Shown here: piece by piece, positions 1 through 11,632 of the stretch
Layout: each line of letters opens with the position of its first letter
Position numbering within the stretch: position 1 is the stretch's first letter
Source: Sipunculus nudus
Taxonomy: Eukaryota > Annelida > Sipuncula > Golfingiida > Sipunculidae
Length of the DNA stretch: 64,000 nucleotides
NCBI GenBank assembly: GCA_026874595.1
Contig: CM049306.1
Span: 106,219,142 to 106,283,141, forward strand
Direction: 5' to 3'
The notes under the pieces: model-generated
What the model saw: the letters and a program-made list of their open reading frames with translations, nothing else
Told to the model about the DNA's origin: nothing
The model's database searches: none
Translations under genes and position numbers: made by a program

Positions 1-2701
1 TCTGAAGTTCCTCTTAGATTGGTTAACTTTTCATCATCTTTCTTACTACAGCATAGAACCTTTATACATTATCATTTAAACAGTGATTCCAGGAATAGAA
101 ATTCATCAATAAAATTTCCCAGGTATTAGGTCGCATGAAGCAGCCTTCTAATTCTGTTACATGATATTGCATGCCATCTTCAGTTGAAGAAAAGAATGTA
201 GCTCTGATGAAAGCTAGTGAAACAGCAACAGAAGTGATGTATCTTATATTTAATGCACTGGTTTTTGTCACATTGACATGCTATTACCAGAATATTTTGA
301 GTAGTTTCAATAATTATATTTTACAGAATATGATTACATTGAAATATGATTTTATTTGGGACCACAGATGTGATTTATATCCCTTCATCACCATGTGAAT
401 GCCAATATAATTCAACAACTGTCAAAAATTTCCCCAAGAATATGAATGAATCATTTATTTATTACCTACAAGCTTTGATATGTACTCTGTTCAACAAGAG
501 AATCACACACAGTGATGTTACAAGGTATCATATGACTGGTTAAACTATCTGGGTAACTGGATTCTTCATCATCAAAAGTTACATAACACCAAAACAGAGA
601 GTTACACAATGTAGGTTAAGCTTGTGTATTTACAGAGGTGTACTAGGGTGACCCTGATTGATCTCAGATATTATAAATCTCAAAAAGTTTATGTTAAAGA
701 TATCTGAGTTGGCATGACAAGAATATTTTTAAGAATCGAATCATCAAATATTCAGATGTTTAATCAAGGAATGATGAACACAGGTTCTAAAATTGTGTTA
801 TATAATAGAATTCATGGGGAAGATCTTGTGATACCACTGTTTGGTGTTTAGTATGAAATGTGATTTATATATATATTTATAAATTTAGTTACATATATGG
901 TTATATATACGTCATACACCACTATGTCTGCCAGTAACCGCCACTGAGGGAAAGCACACTATGAAGTGTTGTTTGGGTTTCTGTGTCATGTTTTTTGAAG
1001 TGCTGTTACATGGAGAGAGATATATAGTATCTTGTTGAGCTTTAACTTATTACCTTATTCACTATATTAACACTTGTATGATTCTTATATATGACTGTAT
1101 AGAGGAGATTTTGTGACAGAGTTTGCTACTGTCTGTGCAGAACTATTTTTCCAAGAGCTGGTCCTGTGTAGTGTACATACGTGTGAGGTTTCTATACAAT
1201 GTGGTGTTGTACTTACTGTTGTACTCTTGTTGTGTGTATAATTATTACACAGCCTGTACTGAAGTAGCCCATACTGCATTGTGTATAAGGAAGGCTGCTT
1301 TTTAATGGATTTGTAAGGTACATTATGGTCAGTTCATACCTTTGTATATAACATCACACATATTTAAGAATGGGAAGATCTAAAAGTGTGCCCTTTAGAT
1401 TCACCTCATTTTTATATGGCATTGTAAGAGACTGCCAAATACGAATCCTGCTCAAGCAAGTATTAAGCCTCATTTTGGGAAAACATTGATCCAGTCAAGC
1501 AAGGGGAGAAATGGAGAGAATTAAGAAAATTAACATCACATTGCCGTCACGTAATAAGTGCCAATTGACAGCAAAAATAGTCAAATACCAGCGCCACCAA
1601 GTGGGCAGGGATACCAGATGCTAGTGCCACCTAGCAACAAATGTGGAGCTATCCTCAAAATGTGTTTTCAATGCTTGGAACCTATCCTATTGATTAGGAC
1701 AGGAGGTAATATAATATCTGGCTGAATATTTAATTAGTAGCTATTTGTTCTTGTACTGGTTGTGTGTGTTGTCTTCATGTATTCAGCAGCATCAGGTGAG
1801 ACTGGTGTGTCAGGTCCATCTGTCAGGGGAAAAAGAGAACAATTCATTTCTCTGTGGCTATGTGAAACGATGTAAAATGATGTTAGTAAGAAAGTCGTAC
1901 AGAACCAGCAGTTTGAATGACATGAAACAAAACCAATTCAGACCAAATATATATATTTATTAGTAAAAGGCAGCAATCAACAATTGTCAACTCTATGGGC
2001 ACAAATGATAAATTTTCTTCAGTCAGGGAAAGGTCCCAGAATACATTATTTGCAAGACTGTAAAGTCATGGTGGCTTCATAAAATATTAAGTTCAGGAAA
2101 TCTGCTTACATTTTCAAGTAGGAGTATGTCATTCTGTAAAATATTAAAATAACTTGAATTAGGATCCTATAAAAGTCATAAAAATTTTCTAGGGTTCTAA
2201 TAAGTAAAGGGTCCAAGATTTTTCCTGGCGTATTACCTTACTTTGTTTAATGTGCTCACAGATCTCAGCTTTATCGTTAAATGTAAGGAAAACAAAGGGG
2301 GATTTAAGATTGACCATGTGTTTTTTTCACTTTATAAGGAAAATTTTTCCCTTAAAGGAATTACAAAATGGTCTCTGCAGCTGTCCCATGTAGTCAGGAT
2401 ATTATCTGGTTCAGGTTGTAATAGCCTCCGGCATTTTGTAACACTGAGATTCCGCAAGGTCAACCTTGTATGTTGTAAGGATACCTTAGTCCATATTGTT
2501 CAGTGCTGGTGTCGCAGTGATACTTCATTTCAGGGCACTGACTGAGGATAATATGTTATTTCAGGATATTATAATTGAATGTTATTAAGATATTGGATCC
2601 AGGATATCGGAAATTTCCCACATATTGGATAACGTTTATAATTATCCAGACATTAAAGTCTTTATGGCATTAAAGGGCCAACCACTGAACAGTGAATGTA
2701 A

Positions 2702-2705
<4 letters not shown>
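1..2705. other. AT-rich non-coding stretch
   Basis: No convincing coding sequence is visible on either strand. The open frames are short (100 codons or fewer), have no recognisable domain and are scattered across frames. Local AT runs occur near 860-910. I see no repeat family here that recurs elsewhere in the window. It is probably intergenic or intronic DNA. Confidence 0.6.

Positions 2706-2768
<63 letters not shown>
2706..2768. repeat. (AT)n microsatellite
   Basis: About 31 uninterrupted AT dinucleotides. Tracts of this length are usually length-polymorphic and can extrude cruciforms. It is one of five long AT tracts in the window. Confidence 0.97.
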
Positions 2769-2771
<3 letters not shown>

Positions 2772-3378
2772 GATATTTTGGACTAAATTGCTCACTTTGT
2801 TTGCAGACTGTGCCACACACTTGCGAGGAAAAGACGGGGGATAATCATAAGGTTATTTAAAGCATCTTATGGTCAAAGGAGACAGGATTATAGTGGTCAT
2901 ATTATATAATTTATTTTGTTGAGGTACTGCCAGTTTTGTTATTGATATTTCTTACAATTATGAAGAGTGCTAACTTTTTATTTTTTAAATAACTCATATT
3001 TATTTGCTTTCATACTTCATGAAAAGTAATTGCAATGTATTTATAAGATTTTCAGTGAACTGAACCACAGCGGTTGCAGTGTTACAGATATTTTTTACCG
3101 TTGCGTTTTGCAAACTAGTTAGTTCAAATGTATTATTACTTTGCAAGATTTTCTATTTGTACACGACGTAGCGTCACAGGTACTTAATTTGAAGATATTG
3201 TCCATTTCTGTCGGATTACAGAAACAAAATTTTGTATATTCCCTTAGCTGTAATAGTAGTATATACATATATATCGTTACTTCTGTCAGAATTTTACAAT
3301 GACTCGCAGTGATGCATTATCTCACACAAAGGTTGTAGCATCATATAAAGCATTAGCTGCTCATATTAAACAGACACT
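2769..3378. other. AT-rich non-coding spacer
   Basis: No open frame of note and no internal repeat is seen between the AT tract and the dispersed repeat that starts near 3379. Confidence 0.55.
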
Positions 3379-3847
3379 ATCAGGAGCAATACTATGCCTA
3401 TTCTTTGACACTATCAGTTCAGTTTTGCTTTATACAAAAGTTTTCCAGCAAAACCATCCAAGCACACAACCATAGAACCTCGCACATAGCTGTTTAACAC
3501 CTAGTTGTGGCTCTGCGTGTAGGTAAACACAGTCCACCAGTGTCTGTTTACCATAACAAGGCCACGTGACCGGAGGTCCGAATATGAGCCTTAACACGTG
3601 ATGTTTTAGCCAGCGGGAACATGTATTACATTTTTTGGGGGGTCAAGTCAGTCGAGGCATCTCTTTATTGACACTTGCTGCACGCGCTGTTTATGCAGAC
3701 ACCTGTGATCACCCGATAAACTGTTTTTAACACTCGTAAGCAAACGGTATCAAGGCAATATTTTGGCAGGTACATACTTATTTTAAAGGGAAGAAGCTTT
3801 TTTTCGTGTTAATTCAACATGCTTTACGGGCGATTGGGCCCCTTTAA
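3379..3847 (+). repeat. Dispersed ~470 bp repeat, copy 1
   Basis: This segment aligns along its length with 26455-26942. Shared blocks include the start (ATCAGGAGCAATACTAT here, ATCAGGAACAATATTAT in the other copy), CAGCGGGAACAT, CAAGGCAATATTTTGGCAGG, TTTTAAAGGGAAGAAGCT and the end CCCCTTTAA. The copies differ by many substitutions and short indels, so they are old. Neither copy has a useful open frame. No terminal inverted repeat or target duplication is obvious. It is most likely a non-autonomous interspersed element. Both copies contain CACGTGA or GCGTGAT next to GGAGGTCCGA. Confidence 0.85.
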
Positions 3848-4219
3848 GCTAACTTGTCAGATCGCCTGAATAGGTAGTGCCAACATTGACTCCCTGTTGT
3901 TTGATCGTTGGGCCAATATTGAACAAGGGCGTAAATGTACACCCACTATGAGTCTAAACACAATAAATGAAATATTCTTCTCCACATGGATATACTATTA
4001 ACTTGGAACTTTCACCGACCTTTATGCCGCAAAAGCTGTTAGAATCTGAAATACAATATTTAGTAAACGGAATACATATTCAAAACCCCTCAGTTGCGCC
4101 CGGGAGTAAAGGTAAAACATCTTATTTAAACTGTTGGTGCCATACCTTGCAAAGTGCTTACATTCATTATTGCAGGGGGTTAAAGCACAACACCGCCGAA
4201 TTTAAGGACCCATTAACAC
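3848..4219. other. Non-coding spacer
   Basis: It holds an 85-codon open frame (3967-4224) with no recognisable domain. It follows directly on the dispersed repeat and may include flanking repeat DNA. I do not call a gene. Confidence 0.45.
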
Positions 4220-4354
4220 ATTGAATGTCTCTAAGCTTTCGCATTTTATCTGTACAACAGTAAGATGGAGTGTTCAGATTTGCTAATTAACCAAATCCAT
4301 ATCGAAAATGCGAAAGCTTTACCGTAGAACAGAGTTAAAACCTTGGCATTCAAT
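4220..4354. repeat. Imperfect hairpin / possible foldback MITE
   Basis: Perfect 15 bp inverted arms lie at 4233-4247 (AAGCTTTCGCATTTT) and 4305-4319, separated by 57 bp. A second, outer pair (ATTGAATGTC at about 4220-4229 and GGCATTCAAT further right) nests around them. Nested arms of this kind are typical of short foldback DNA elements. No target duplication was identified. Confidence 0.55.
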
Positions 4355-5230
4355 CAGTCAGCGTAATTTAGCGAGATTATACATTAAATCAAACTTGTTT
4401 TGAAATTCAATTATTACTTTTTCCTGATGTTCGCACTTTGTAATTTTTATATGTTGCGTATTTTGAATACTGTGGTACTGGAATTGTAGGTTTTATATTA
4501 TTGATATAAATAGCCGTTTCTAAGTGTTTGTCCAGCATTATACAAACAGTAGAGTAGTTCACCGGTTACAGTGTACAATCAAGTATTACACGTTGGGTGT
4601 TCTTGTGTTGCTCACGAATATTGGACTGTCGTCTGCTGACGGAGCGTTTTGCATTCAGGTGAATATCTCTGTTCACTGGTGCCGCCTGATATTATACACC
4701 CAGTTAGTATTACATTAGAGAATATGTGATTCCAAATATATAGCTGTAAAGCAGAGCTTGACAGACGCTGTGAAAGATAAAGAGTCAGGTCACATGATAG
4801 TAATGTAGCGTGATTACCTGTCAGGTGAAACGTAGGTTGTCACGTGATTGTATAGGCTGGTCCCCTAATCAAGTAGTCTCGCGTTGGCAAGAAAGAACTG
4901 TGAACCAGTCTGCGCAAGTGTAACAGTAAGTTTAACTGCCACACAGTAGTAGTATAGTAGTAAAATGAGTAGCTAGTTGTGTATGTTATTCCGTATGACG
5001 CTTTGTAATCGGCTTGAAGTCAACCCGTTCTTGAGTGCTATGTATTAATTGATGTACCGTGAATATTTTATGCTTCAGTGACCGCTGCCATGGTAATAAT
5101 GTATCTAGGTGATGATTGACTTGCTAACTGTGCTGTTATACAAACCAGGTGTCATTGTAATGTGTATTACATTTGGTCCTTCTCTCGTGGGTGTGCCCGC
5201 GAAGCGGTCACGTGACCAGCATCGCGAGTG
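4355..5230 (+). promoter_or_regulatory. Candidate regulatory region with a CACGTG/CACATG E-box cluster
   Basis: Three E-box-like sites lie within 430 bp: GGTCACATGA (4788-4797), GTCACGTGAT (4839-4848) and the perfect 12 bp palindrome GGTCACGTGACC (5206-5217). GTCACGTGAC is the known core bound by MiT/TFE and USF bHLH-zip factors. A possible splice donor GTAAGT sits at 4926. No TATA box or coding exon can be tied to these sites, so promoter function is speculation. Confidence 0.25.
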
Positions 5231-5365
5231 GTAGTTCACGCTTACATGCGCAACTAGTACCAACCAAACGTGTGTTTGTTTTTATTAAAAGCATACATGT
5301 CAATGTCTAATTAACTCTGACTTGATATCTGTTTTCTTATATCTACAAAATCACAGTTGGATCGG

Positions 5366-5575
5366 GAATATGAAATAGGAAATGTTCCATTTTACGGGAG
5401 CGTGTAGTACCCTCCAGACCTCCTCCTCCCATGCGTTTCGTTGATTTCAACCCTAAAAGCCCTCCCAGCAGAATTTACAGGCAGTGGCATCAGGAATATG
5501 AAATAGGAAATGTTCCATTTTACGGGAGCGTGTAGTACCCTCCAGAACCCCTTCTCCCATGCGTATAGTTGATGT
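5366..5575 (+). repeat. Tandem duplication, ~128 bp unit, 2 copies
   Basis: The block beginning GAATATGAAATAGGAAATGT recurs 128 bp downstream (5366 and 5494). Each copy runs through an identical stretch to CCCTCCAGA and then a similar stretch ending around CCCATGCGT. The first ~50 bp of each copy are identical and the rest has diverged. It is non-coding. Confidence 0.9.
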
Positions 5576-5657
5576 GGACCCGACTACATCACTGACTAAC
5601 TGTTGGTATTTGTCAGGTATCCGCTTCAATATAACATAAATGATCAAATGATACCAT

Positions 5658-5854
5658 CAGGGGCGGATCCAGGATTTAGGAAAGGAGGGGGGGTCCAACC
5701 CAGGAGGACAAATGAAAACCCTAAAAAAGGTCTTTAGTTCTGAAAAAGGGGGGTCCAGGCGGCAAAGTTTTGTCTGAAGCCCTTAAAAAACGTTTCTGAT
5801 GAAAGGGGGGGGGGAGGGGGGTCCGGACCCCCCCCCCCCCTGGATCCGCTTCTG
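5658..5854. mobile_element. G/C-tract MITE, copy 1, with ACCAT target duplication
   Basis: A 197 bp element bounded by near-inverted ends: CAGGGGCGGATCCA on the left and TGGATCCGCTTCTG on the right (inverse complement CAGAAGCGGATCCA, two mismatches). It is flanked on both sides by ACCAT (5653-5657 and 5855-5859), consistent with a 5 bp target duplication. The interior has long G and C homopolymers. CAG-start termini resemble hAT-type elements, but hAT usually makes 8 bp duplications, so the superfamily is uncertain. A related copy lies at 14608-14817 and a fragment near 17970. Confidence 0.7.
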
Positions 5855-5859
5855 ACCAT

Positions 5860-8800
5860 ATATACTGAACAGTGGGAACTAGTTATGACGTACAGAAAAT
5901 ATGGCGTCCTTGCAGTTCCTTGAAGACTTTCAGAGTTCTCAAACGGTTCAGTCTGTTGGCGCAGAGACACTTGAGATTGACAAAAGAGCTATACACAGGA
6001 CCACTACAGCTATCAAATCTTAAACGTTAACCTACCTGTAAGCTGTGACGCCGCAGTGCAGTACTTGACCACAGGTTGCTAAATGTGCAGATGTTCAAAC
6101 GCGATGAAGTTCTTCACAAGTAAAATATCCTTCCCAAGTACAAGATCCCCGCGTTATTACAGGAAAGCAACCACCACAACTAGATTAGGACCGTCACATT
6201 TTCCGAGTTTCTAAGGCACGACAGACGGCATATGTTACAGTTCGTAGCCAAACAGCAGCAGAAGCATTAAACGCCTGGCAGACCGCACAAAACCAGCCAA
6301 ACACACGGCCCTTCATTTAGATACCTTTACATGCCATTTTAGTACAAAATGTTATGCCAGAGTGTTTATGCAACCTGAATATTTAAGGGGATTCCCTTGT
6401 ATGAGACATGTCTTACGTTAAATTAAATCAGAACAGGCTGATTTGTCCATCAACATGTACTGATGTTACTCCAGAAACCCCATCACTGGCAGCCAGTTGT
6501 AAGCTCTGGCCATGGGAACAAGATCATCCATGGATCTTGGTCACCAGCTATCAGTGACATCGCATCGAGGTTTTTTTTTTAATGAAAACGGCACAACAAA
6601 TAAAATAAAGCTGTTCTATTATATCGTTTGTGCATCTGTCACCCCAGTGGTGACCCCCATCAACATACAGGGTCACTGTTGGCATTGATCAAGGCACCCA
6701 TGTAAACCGTTTAAAAGCTTCCAATGTCTTTTACAATGCCTGAAACTATGCCACTTAAACATTGTTTCAGGCCGAAGGAACCTTACTAAGAACTTACTTA
6801 AACCTAAGATATCAATAAATGTTTTTCAGATCTTTTGCTGGATCTTCCTATTTGGGCTTACATACTCTGCCATGGGTGATGATCGTAATCGGGCCATACC
6901 CAGTGGGAGCCACGGAGTGGAACACTGGTGTACCTATAATCATTCCGGTGGGACGGACACAAATGATTAATATTAAAACCAGTACAACCAGAGATCTCTT
7001 GACATATTTACGATAACTCTGACCCTATGACCCATTGAACCTTTTTATTGCACAATTATATGAGCACATCGTTGTTATCACCTCACAAGGCCACCAGATG
7101 GAGAGCTGACATGCCCTTCTTGCTCTAAGACCATTTCCCTCTAAACTGTTACATTTAAGCTAAGCTTAGGACTAACTGGATGTAAAACATTTTTTTTCGA
7201 AAATAGTGGGGGGAAAAAGAACAAAAGACATCATAAACGATGTCTGTGATTGACTGGAGCTCGTTAATTTTTTGACAGTGGTGGAAAGCTTAAGCTAGCC
7301 CTATTATCCTCGGCGGTGCTCATACTGCTGTACATCAAAACATGTACAATAACAACAGACGAAGGTAACTACAAAACAGACGTTTGACATAACTGTGTAA
7401 AGGTTCAAACTAATCAGGCTCCTGGGGCTCTGTCTTGCCTCAGCCATGTAAAGTTTGATAATAGTAAATACATCCAAAATATTGTAAGCATAACCTAGTC
7501 CTGCATACCAAAAAGTTACCGGCGCTTTGACAAGGGATTTCTTTCAAAAACTTTTACCCGTCTCACAACTCATACATCTAGTGAATAAAGATAAACCTAC
7601 AGGCGATACCCTAATTTGATTGGTTCTGATTTCGTCACGTTATGATCTCCTGCCAACTTTGTTCAAGAGATGAAAAACAAACAGGAGGCTACATCGATCC
7701 CTGTCCGAAACGAACCCGATACATTACATATATGCGTTGCTTGAGCGTCGAAAAATTGTGTCCGCTTGAGAAATGAACGTTTTTAACTCGCTTTACAGGC
7801 TTAAAAACCAATTCCTGTAATCACCAAACCTACTGCTTTTGACCTAAGGCGGGTCTAAAAAAAAGAATAATGAATGATAAAAAAAAAAAATTGCAGTGAA
7901 TATTGCTATATGAATGGACAGTCAAGCTAACAGAATTTGACACCGAATTGTTCGGTAAAAGTTTAACGCGATGAAATTTACAATCTGTCTCGATTAAATG
8001 ACTTTGACATGTACCAAAAGATCAAATTATGACAATAAATATCAAATGGGATTCTAGTTTTTGTACTTATATTATATGTAATCCGATAAAATCTATTTTA
8101 TCATGATAACAATCTTATAATATATACCATATATTTTTTCGTTTTAATATACTAAATATACGGATAATTTTCCGGTATATCCCTGGATGTAATGTACCAG
8201 CTGTTTTTAATTGCCTCTGCTAGGAAGGTATGCGTTCATCCCCGTGCCTGTGTGTATTTGTGTGATTGTTCACAACATAACTCGCGCAATCATTAACGGA
8301 ATTTAAGGAAATTATTAGGACATTTCGGGAATGGGTCAGTGAAGAACCGATTAGATTCTTGTGTGGATCGGCACATGATCCGAATTCAGGAACGTTACCA
8401 ATGGATATTAACAAATGTAGAGTCACCCATGCACGAAAGAACTTGATAATGTGGGCAAAAAAATGAATAGATGTACGAATTTAGGAACATCCCACATAAT
8501 GACCCTCCACATGGCGCAGGCTTGCATTCCTTAGAATGCAAATTTCTAGTTATCATATAACTATTACAAGTATAGAGAGTTAAGCCTTGGGAATTGTAAT
8601 TCTGGCTCTGATGGAAGATGAACAAATATTACAATTATTAAAAACTACAGGTCGTCGTGTTAATATTCTTTTAAGTTCCCAACGCTGATCAGTCGGCCCA
8701 GCTGGTTTTCTTTTTTCGAGCCAGAGGTCGGGCTACGGAAGTCAGGCAATTAACGTGATGACTATACGGCTCATCAGACAGGCATGACCTTTAAACTCTG

Positions 8801-9481
8801 TGGATAAAAGAGTCTAGATGATGTGAGGTGCAGCTGTGGCCATGTTCTGTTAATCAATTTTCTACGAGGCCAAGAATTCAACTGTCACGTCAAGCGGAAC
8901 ATGCATGATGATCAACTGATATCTTCTCTCAGTAGTTTCATGTATGTTTTAAAAATAGGAAATGTCAGACCAGAGCATGGATAGTTTCGATTTGCAGACC
9001 ACCTTTCTTATAGCAAGTCTTCGGTTCTTTTACTCTAACTTCTTGGTTAATCGGATTCCAAGAATTTCATTTTTTGCTTTGCTTTAACGTTTATATTTAT
9101 TATTGATATTAGGAGGACTTACGTTAACTTTATTGTGTGCTTTCGGCCCCGCAGGACAGGATAACGGATCTATTATATCAGTTGACTGGACGTATTGCAT
9201 CCAGAGATAAGGATTATAAATCACATCTCAAGAACGTTCATCACCTCTACGCAGATGGAAGCTGACTATACATTTTGTCTGTTAACATATGCGCCAAGTA
9301 TATGACCACATGATGGACAATTATTGACCTGAAATGTCACTAAAATGATCAGAAATTACCGTAAACCGTAATGATGCTCTCTGTGTAGTTTATGTTTAAG
9401 TGTTTCACACGATTGATGATACAGGGGGAGGTAAATGTCTGGAGGAACGGGATGAATAATAAAACAGTTTTACTGGCCACA
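5860..9481. other. Non-coding stretch
   Basis: About 3.6 kb with no coding exon that I can support. Open frames are under 85 codons apart from those running into the polypurine block at the right edge. Short A/T homopolymers occur near 6572, 7193, 7857 and 7880. I recognise no repeat family here. Confidence 0.55.
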
Positions 9482-11480
9482 GAGGGGGTAAAAAGAGGGG
9501 CGCCAAAGAAGGGAAAAAAGAGGGGGCTACAGAGAGAAGAAGAGTGGGAAAAAAAGAGGGGCGCCACAGAGAGAAGATTGGGAGAATCATGGGAGAACAA
9601 AAGTGAGAGTGAGCAGGGAAAGGGGAGGGGAAAGAGAAGAGAAGTAGGAGAGAGAAGAAGGGGAAGAGGAAGAAGTCGGGGAGAAGAAAAGAGTGAGCGA
9701 GCAGAGAAGGGGAGGGGGAGAAGAGAAGAAAAGGGAAAGAAAAGAAGGAGAAGGAAAGGGGGGGGGAGGGAAGATGAGAGGGAATGAGAGAAGAGAGGGG
9801 GAGAGAAGAGAAGAGGGGGGGGGGGAGAAGAGAGAGGGGGGGGGGGGGGGGAGGAGGGGAGGGGTTAGAGAAGAGAGGAGGAAAAGGAAGAATGGTGAGC
9901 GGGAGAAGAGAAGGGAGAGAAAAGAAGGGGAAGCGAGCAGGGAAGAGAAAGGGGAGAAGGAGAGAAGAAAAGGGTGAGGGAGAAAAGAAAGGAGGAGAAG
10001 GAGAGAAGAAAGGGGAAGGGAGAAGAGAAGGGGGAGGGAGAAGAGAAGGGAATGAGAAGAGAAGAAGAAGGGAATGAGAAGAGAAGAAGAAGGGAATGAG
10101 AAGAGAAGAAGAAGAAAAGAAGGGGGAGCGAAGGGGAAAAGTCGAGGAGTGGAAAGAGAAGAAGGCGGGGAGAACGGAAGGTGGGGGGGGGGGGGGGGGA
10201 CGGAAGGGGGAGCGAGCAGGGAAGGGAGGAGCTAAGGGGAAGAGAACAGAAGAGAAGAGAAGGTGGAGGGGGGGGGGAGAAGGATAGAAGAGGAGGGGGA
10301 GAAGAGAAGGGGGAGCAAGCAGGTAAGGGGGGAGAAGGAGAGTAAAGAGAAAGGGGAGCGAGCAGAGAAGAGGGAAAGGGAATGGAGGGGGGGGGAGAGA
10401 AGAGAGGGAAAGGGAGAGGGGAGACGTCGGGGAGAAGAACAGGGGGAGCGAAGGGGAGGAAGAGGGAGCGGGAAAAGAGAAGGGGGAGAGCAGAAGGGGG
10501 GGGGGGGAGAACAGAAGTGGGAGCAAGCAGGAAAGGGGGAGAGAGAAGAGAAGAGGGAGAGAAGGGGGGGGGGAGAAGAGGGCGGGGAGGGGGGGGGAGA
10601 ACGGAAAGGGGCAGCGAAGCGGGAGCGGAAGTTAAGGGGGGAGAACAGAAGATGGAGCGAGCAGGGTAGGGGAGAGAGAAGAGAAGAGGGAGCGAGCGAG
10701 CGAGCAGGGAGGGGGAGGGGGAGGGAGAGAAGAGGGCGGGGAGAACGGAAGAGGGAGAGAAGGGGAAAAGTGGACGGGTGGAAGGAAGGAGGGAGCGAGC
10801 AGGGAAGGGGGGAGAGAAGAGGGCGGGGAGAATGGAAGCAGGGAGAACGGAAGCGGGGAGAACGTGAGGAGAACCGAAGGGGGGAGAACCGAAGGGGGAA
10901 CAAGCAAGGAGGCGGGAAAGAGAAGTGGGAGGGGGAAAGAGAAGTCGGAGGGGAAGAGAGAAGTTGGAGGGGGAAGTAGTCGGGGAGAAGACAAGGGGAA
11001 GCGAAGGGGAGCGAGTAGGGAATGGGGGGAACGAAAAGGGGGAGCGAAGGGGAAGAAGGGAGAGCGGGGAGACAAGAGAAGAGAAGGGGTAGAGAAGGAT
11101 CGGAGGAAAAGAGAAGGGGGGAGAGAGAAGAGAAGGGCCGGGGGAAAAGAAAAAGAGGGGGGGGGGGGGGAAGAGAGGGGAGCGAGCAGGGAAGGGGAAG
11201 AAGAGAATGGGGAGCGGGAGAGGAGAAGGGGGAAAGAGCATGGAAGGGGGGGGGGAGAAGAGGGGAAGAAAAGATGGAGAGAGGCTGGGGGAGAAGAGAA
11301 GGAAGGAAAAAAAGGCGCCAAAGAGAGAGAACCGACAGAGACGAAGAAAAAATGAAGGGGCGCCACAGAGAGAAGAAACGACATAGAGACAAAAAAGAGA
11401 GAGGCGCCAACAGAGGAAAAAAGGGGCGCCACATCAGAAAAAAAGGCGCCATTCAAGAGAAAAAAAAAGAGGGGCGCCAA
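9482..11480 (+). repeat. ~2 kb polypurine satellite, GGCGCC-punctuated at both ends
   Basis: The + strand is overwhelmingly A and G for about 2 kb. It is built from degenerate units such as GGGAGAAGAGAAGGGGGAGC and GAGCAGGGA, with many runs of 8-15 G. Eight GGCGCC sites occur only at the edges: 9499 and 9560 on the left; 11314, 11359, 11403, 11425, 11445 and 11473 on the right. Their spacing falls near multiples of about 20-22 bp (61, 45, 44, 22, 20, 28). The purine/pyrimidine bias creates long spurious open frames on the minus strand (up to ~458 codons, Ser/Pro/Leu only) and Glu/Arg/Gly frames on the plus strand; none is a gene. Such tracts can form triplex (H-DNA) or G-quadruplex structures and often stall polymerases. 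Confidence 0.95.
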
Positions 11481-11490
11481 CATTATTTTT

Positions 11491-11632
11491 ACGGCATCGC
11501 GTGTTAATAGCAGGCATCCATGTGGGATCTGACCAGTAATAGGAGGTAAATAAGATATGGGTGGATGCCATCGCGAAATTTGAATTTGAAGGTCATTTTG
11601 AAGGTCATCAAGGTCACATGGTATAAAATTTC
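11491..11632 (-). repeat. Monomer of ~160 bp dispersed repeat (GGATGCCTG family), minus orientation
   Basis: Read on the minus strand, this has the same order of blocks as 15207-15540: clustered TGACCTT motifs, GATGGCATCCACCCA, then CATGGATGCCTG, TATTAACA and a degenerate AAGCAATG-like block. It abuts the right end of the polypurine satellite. The copy is diverged and non-coding. Confidence 0.75.
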
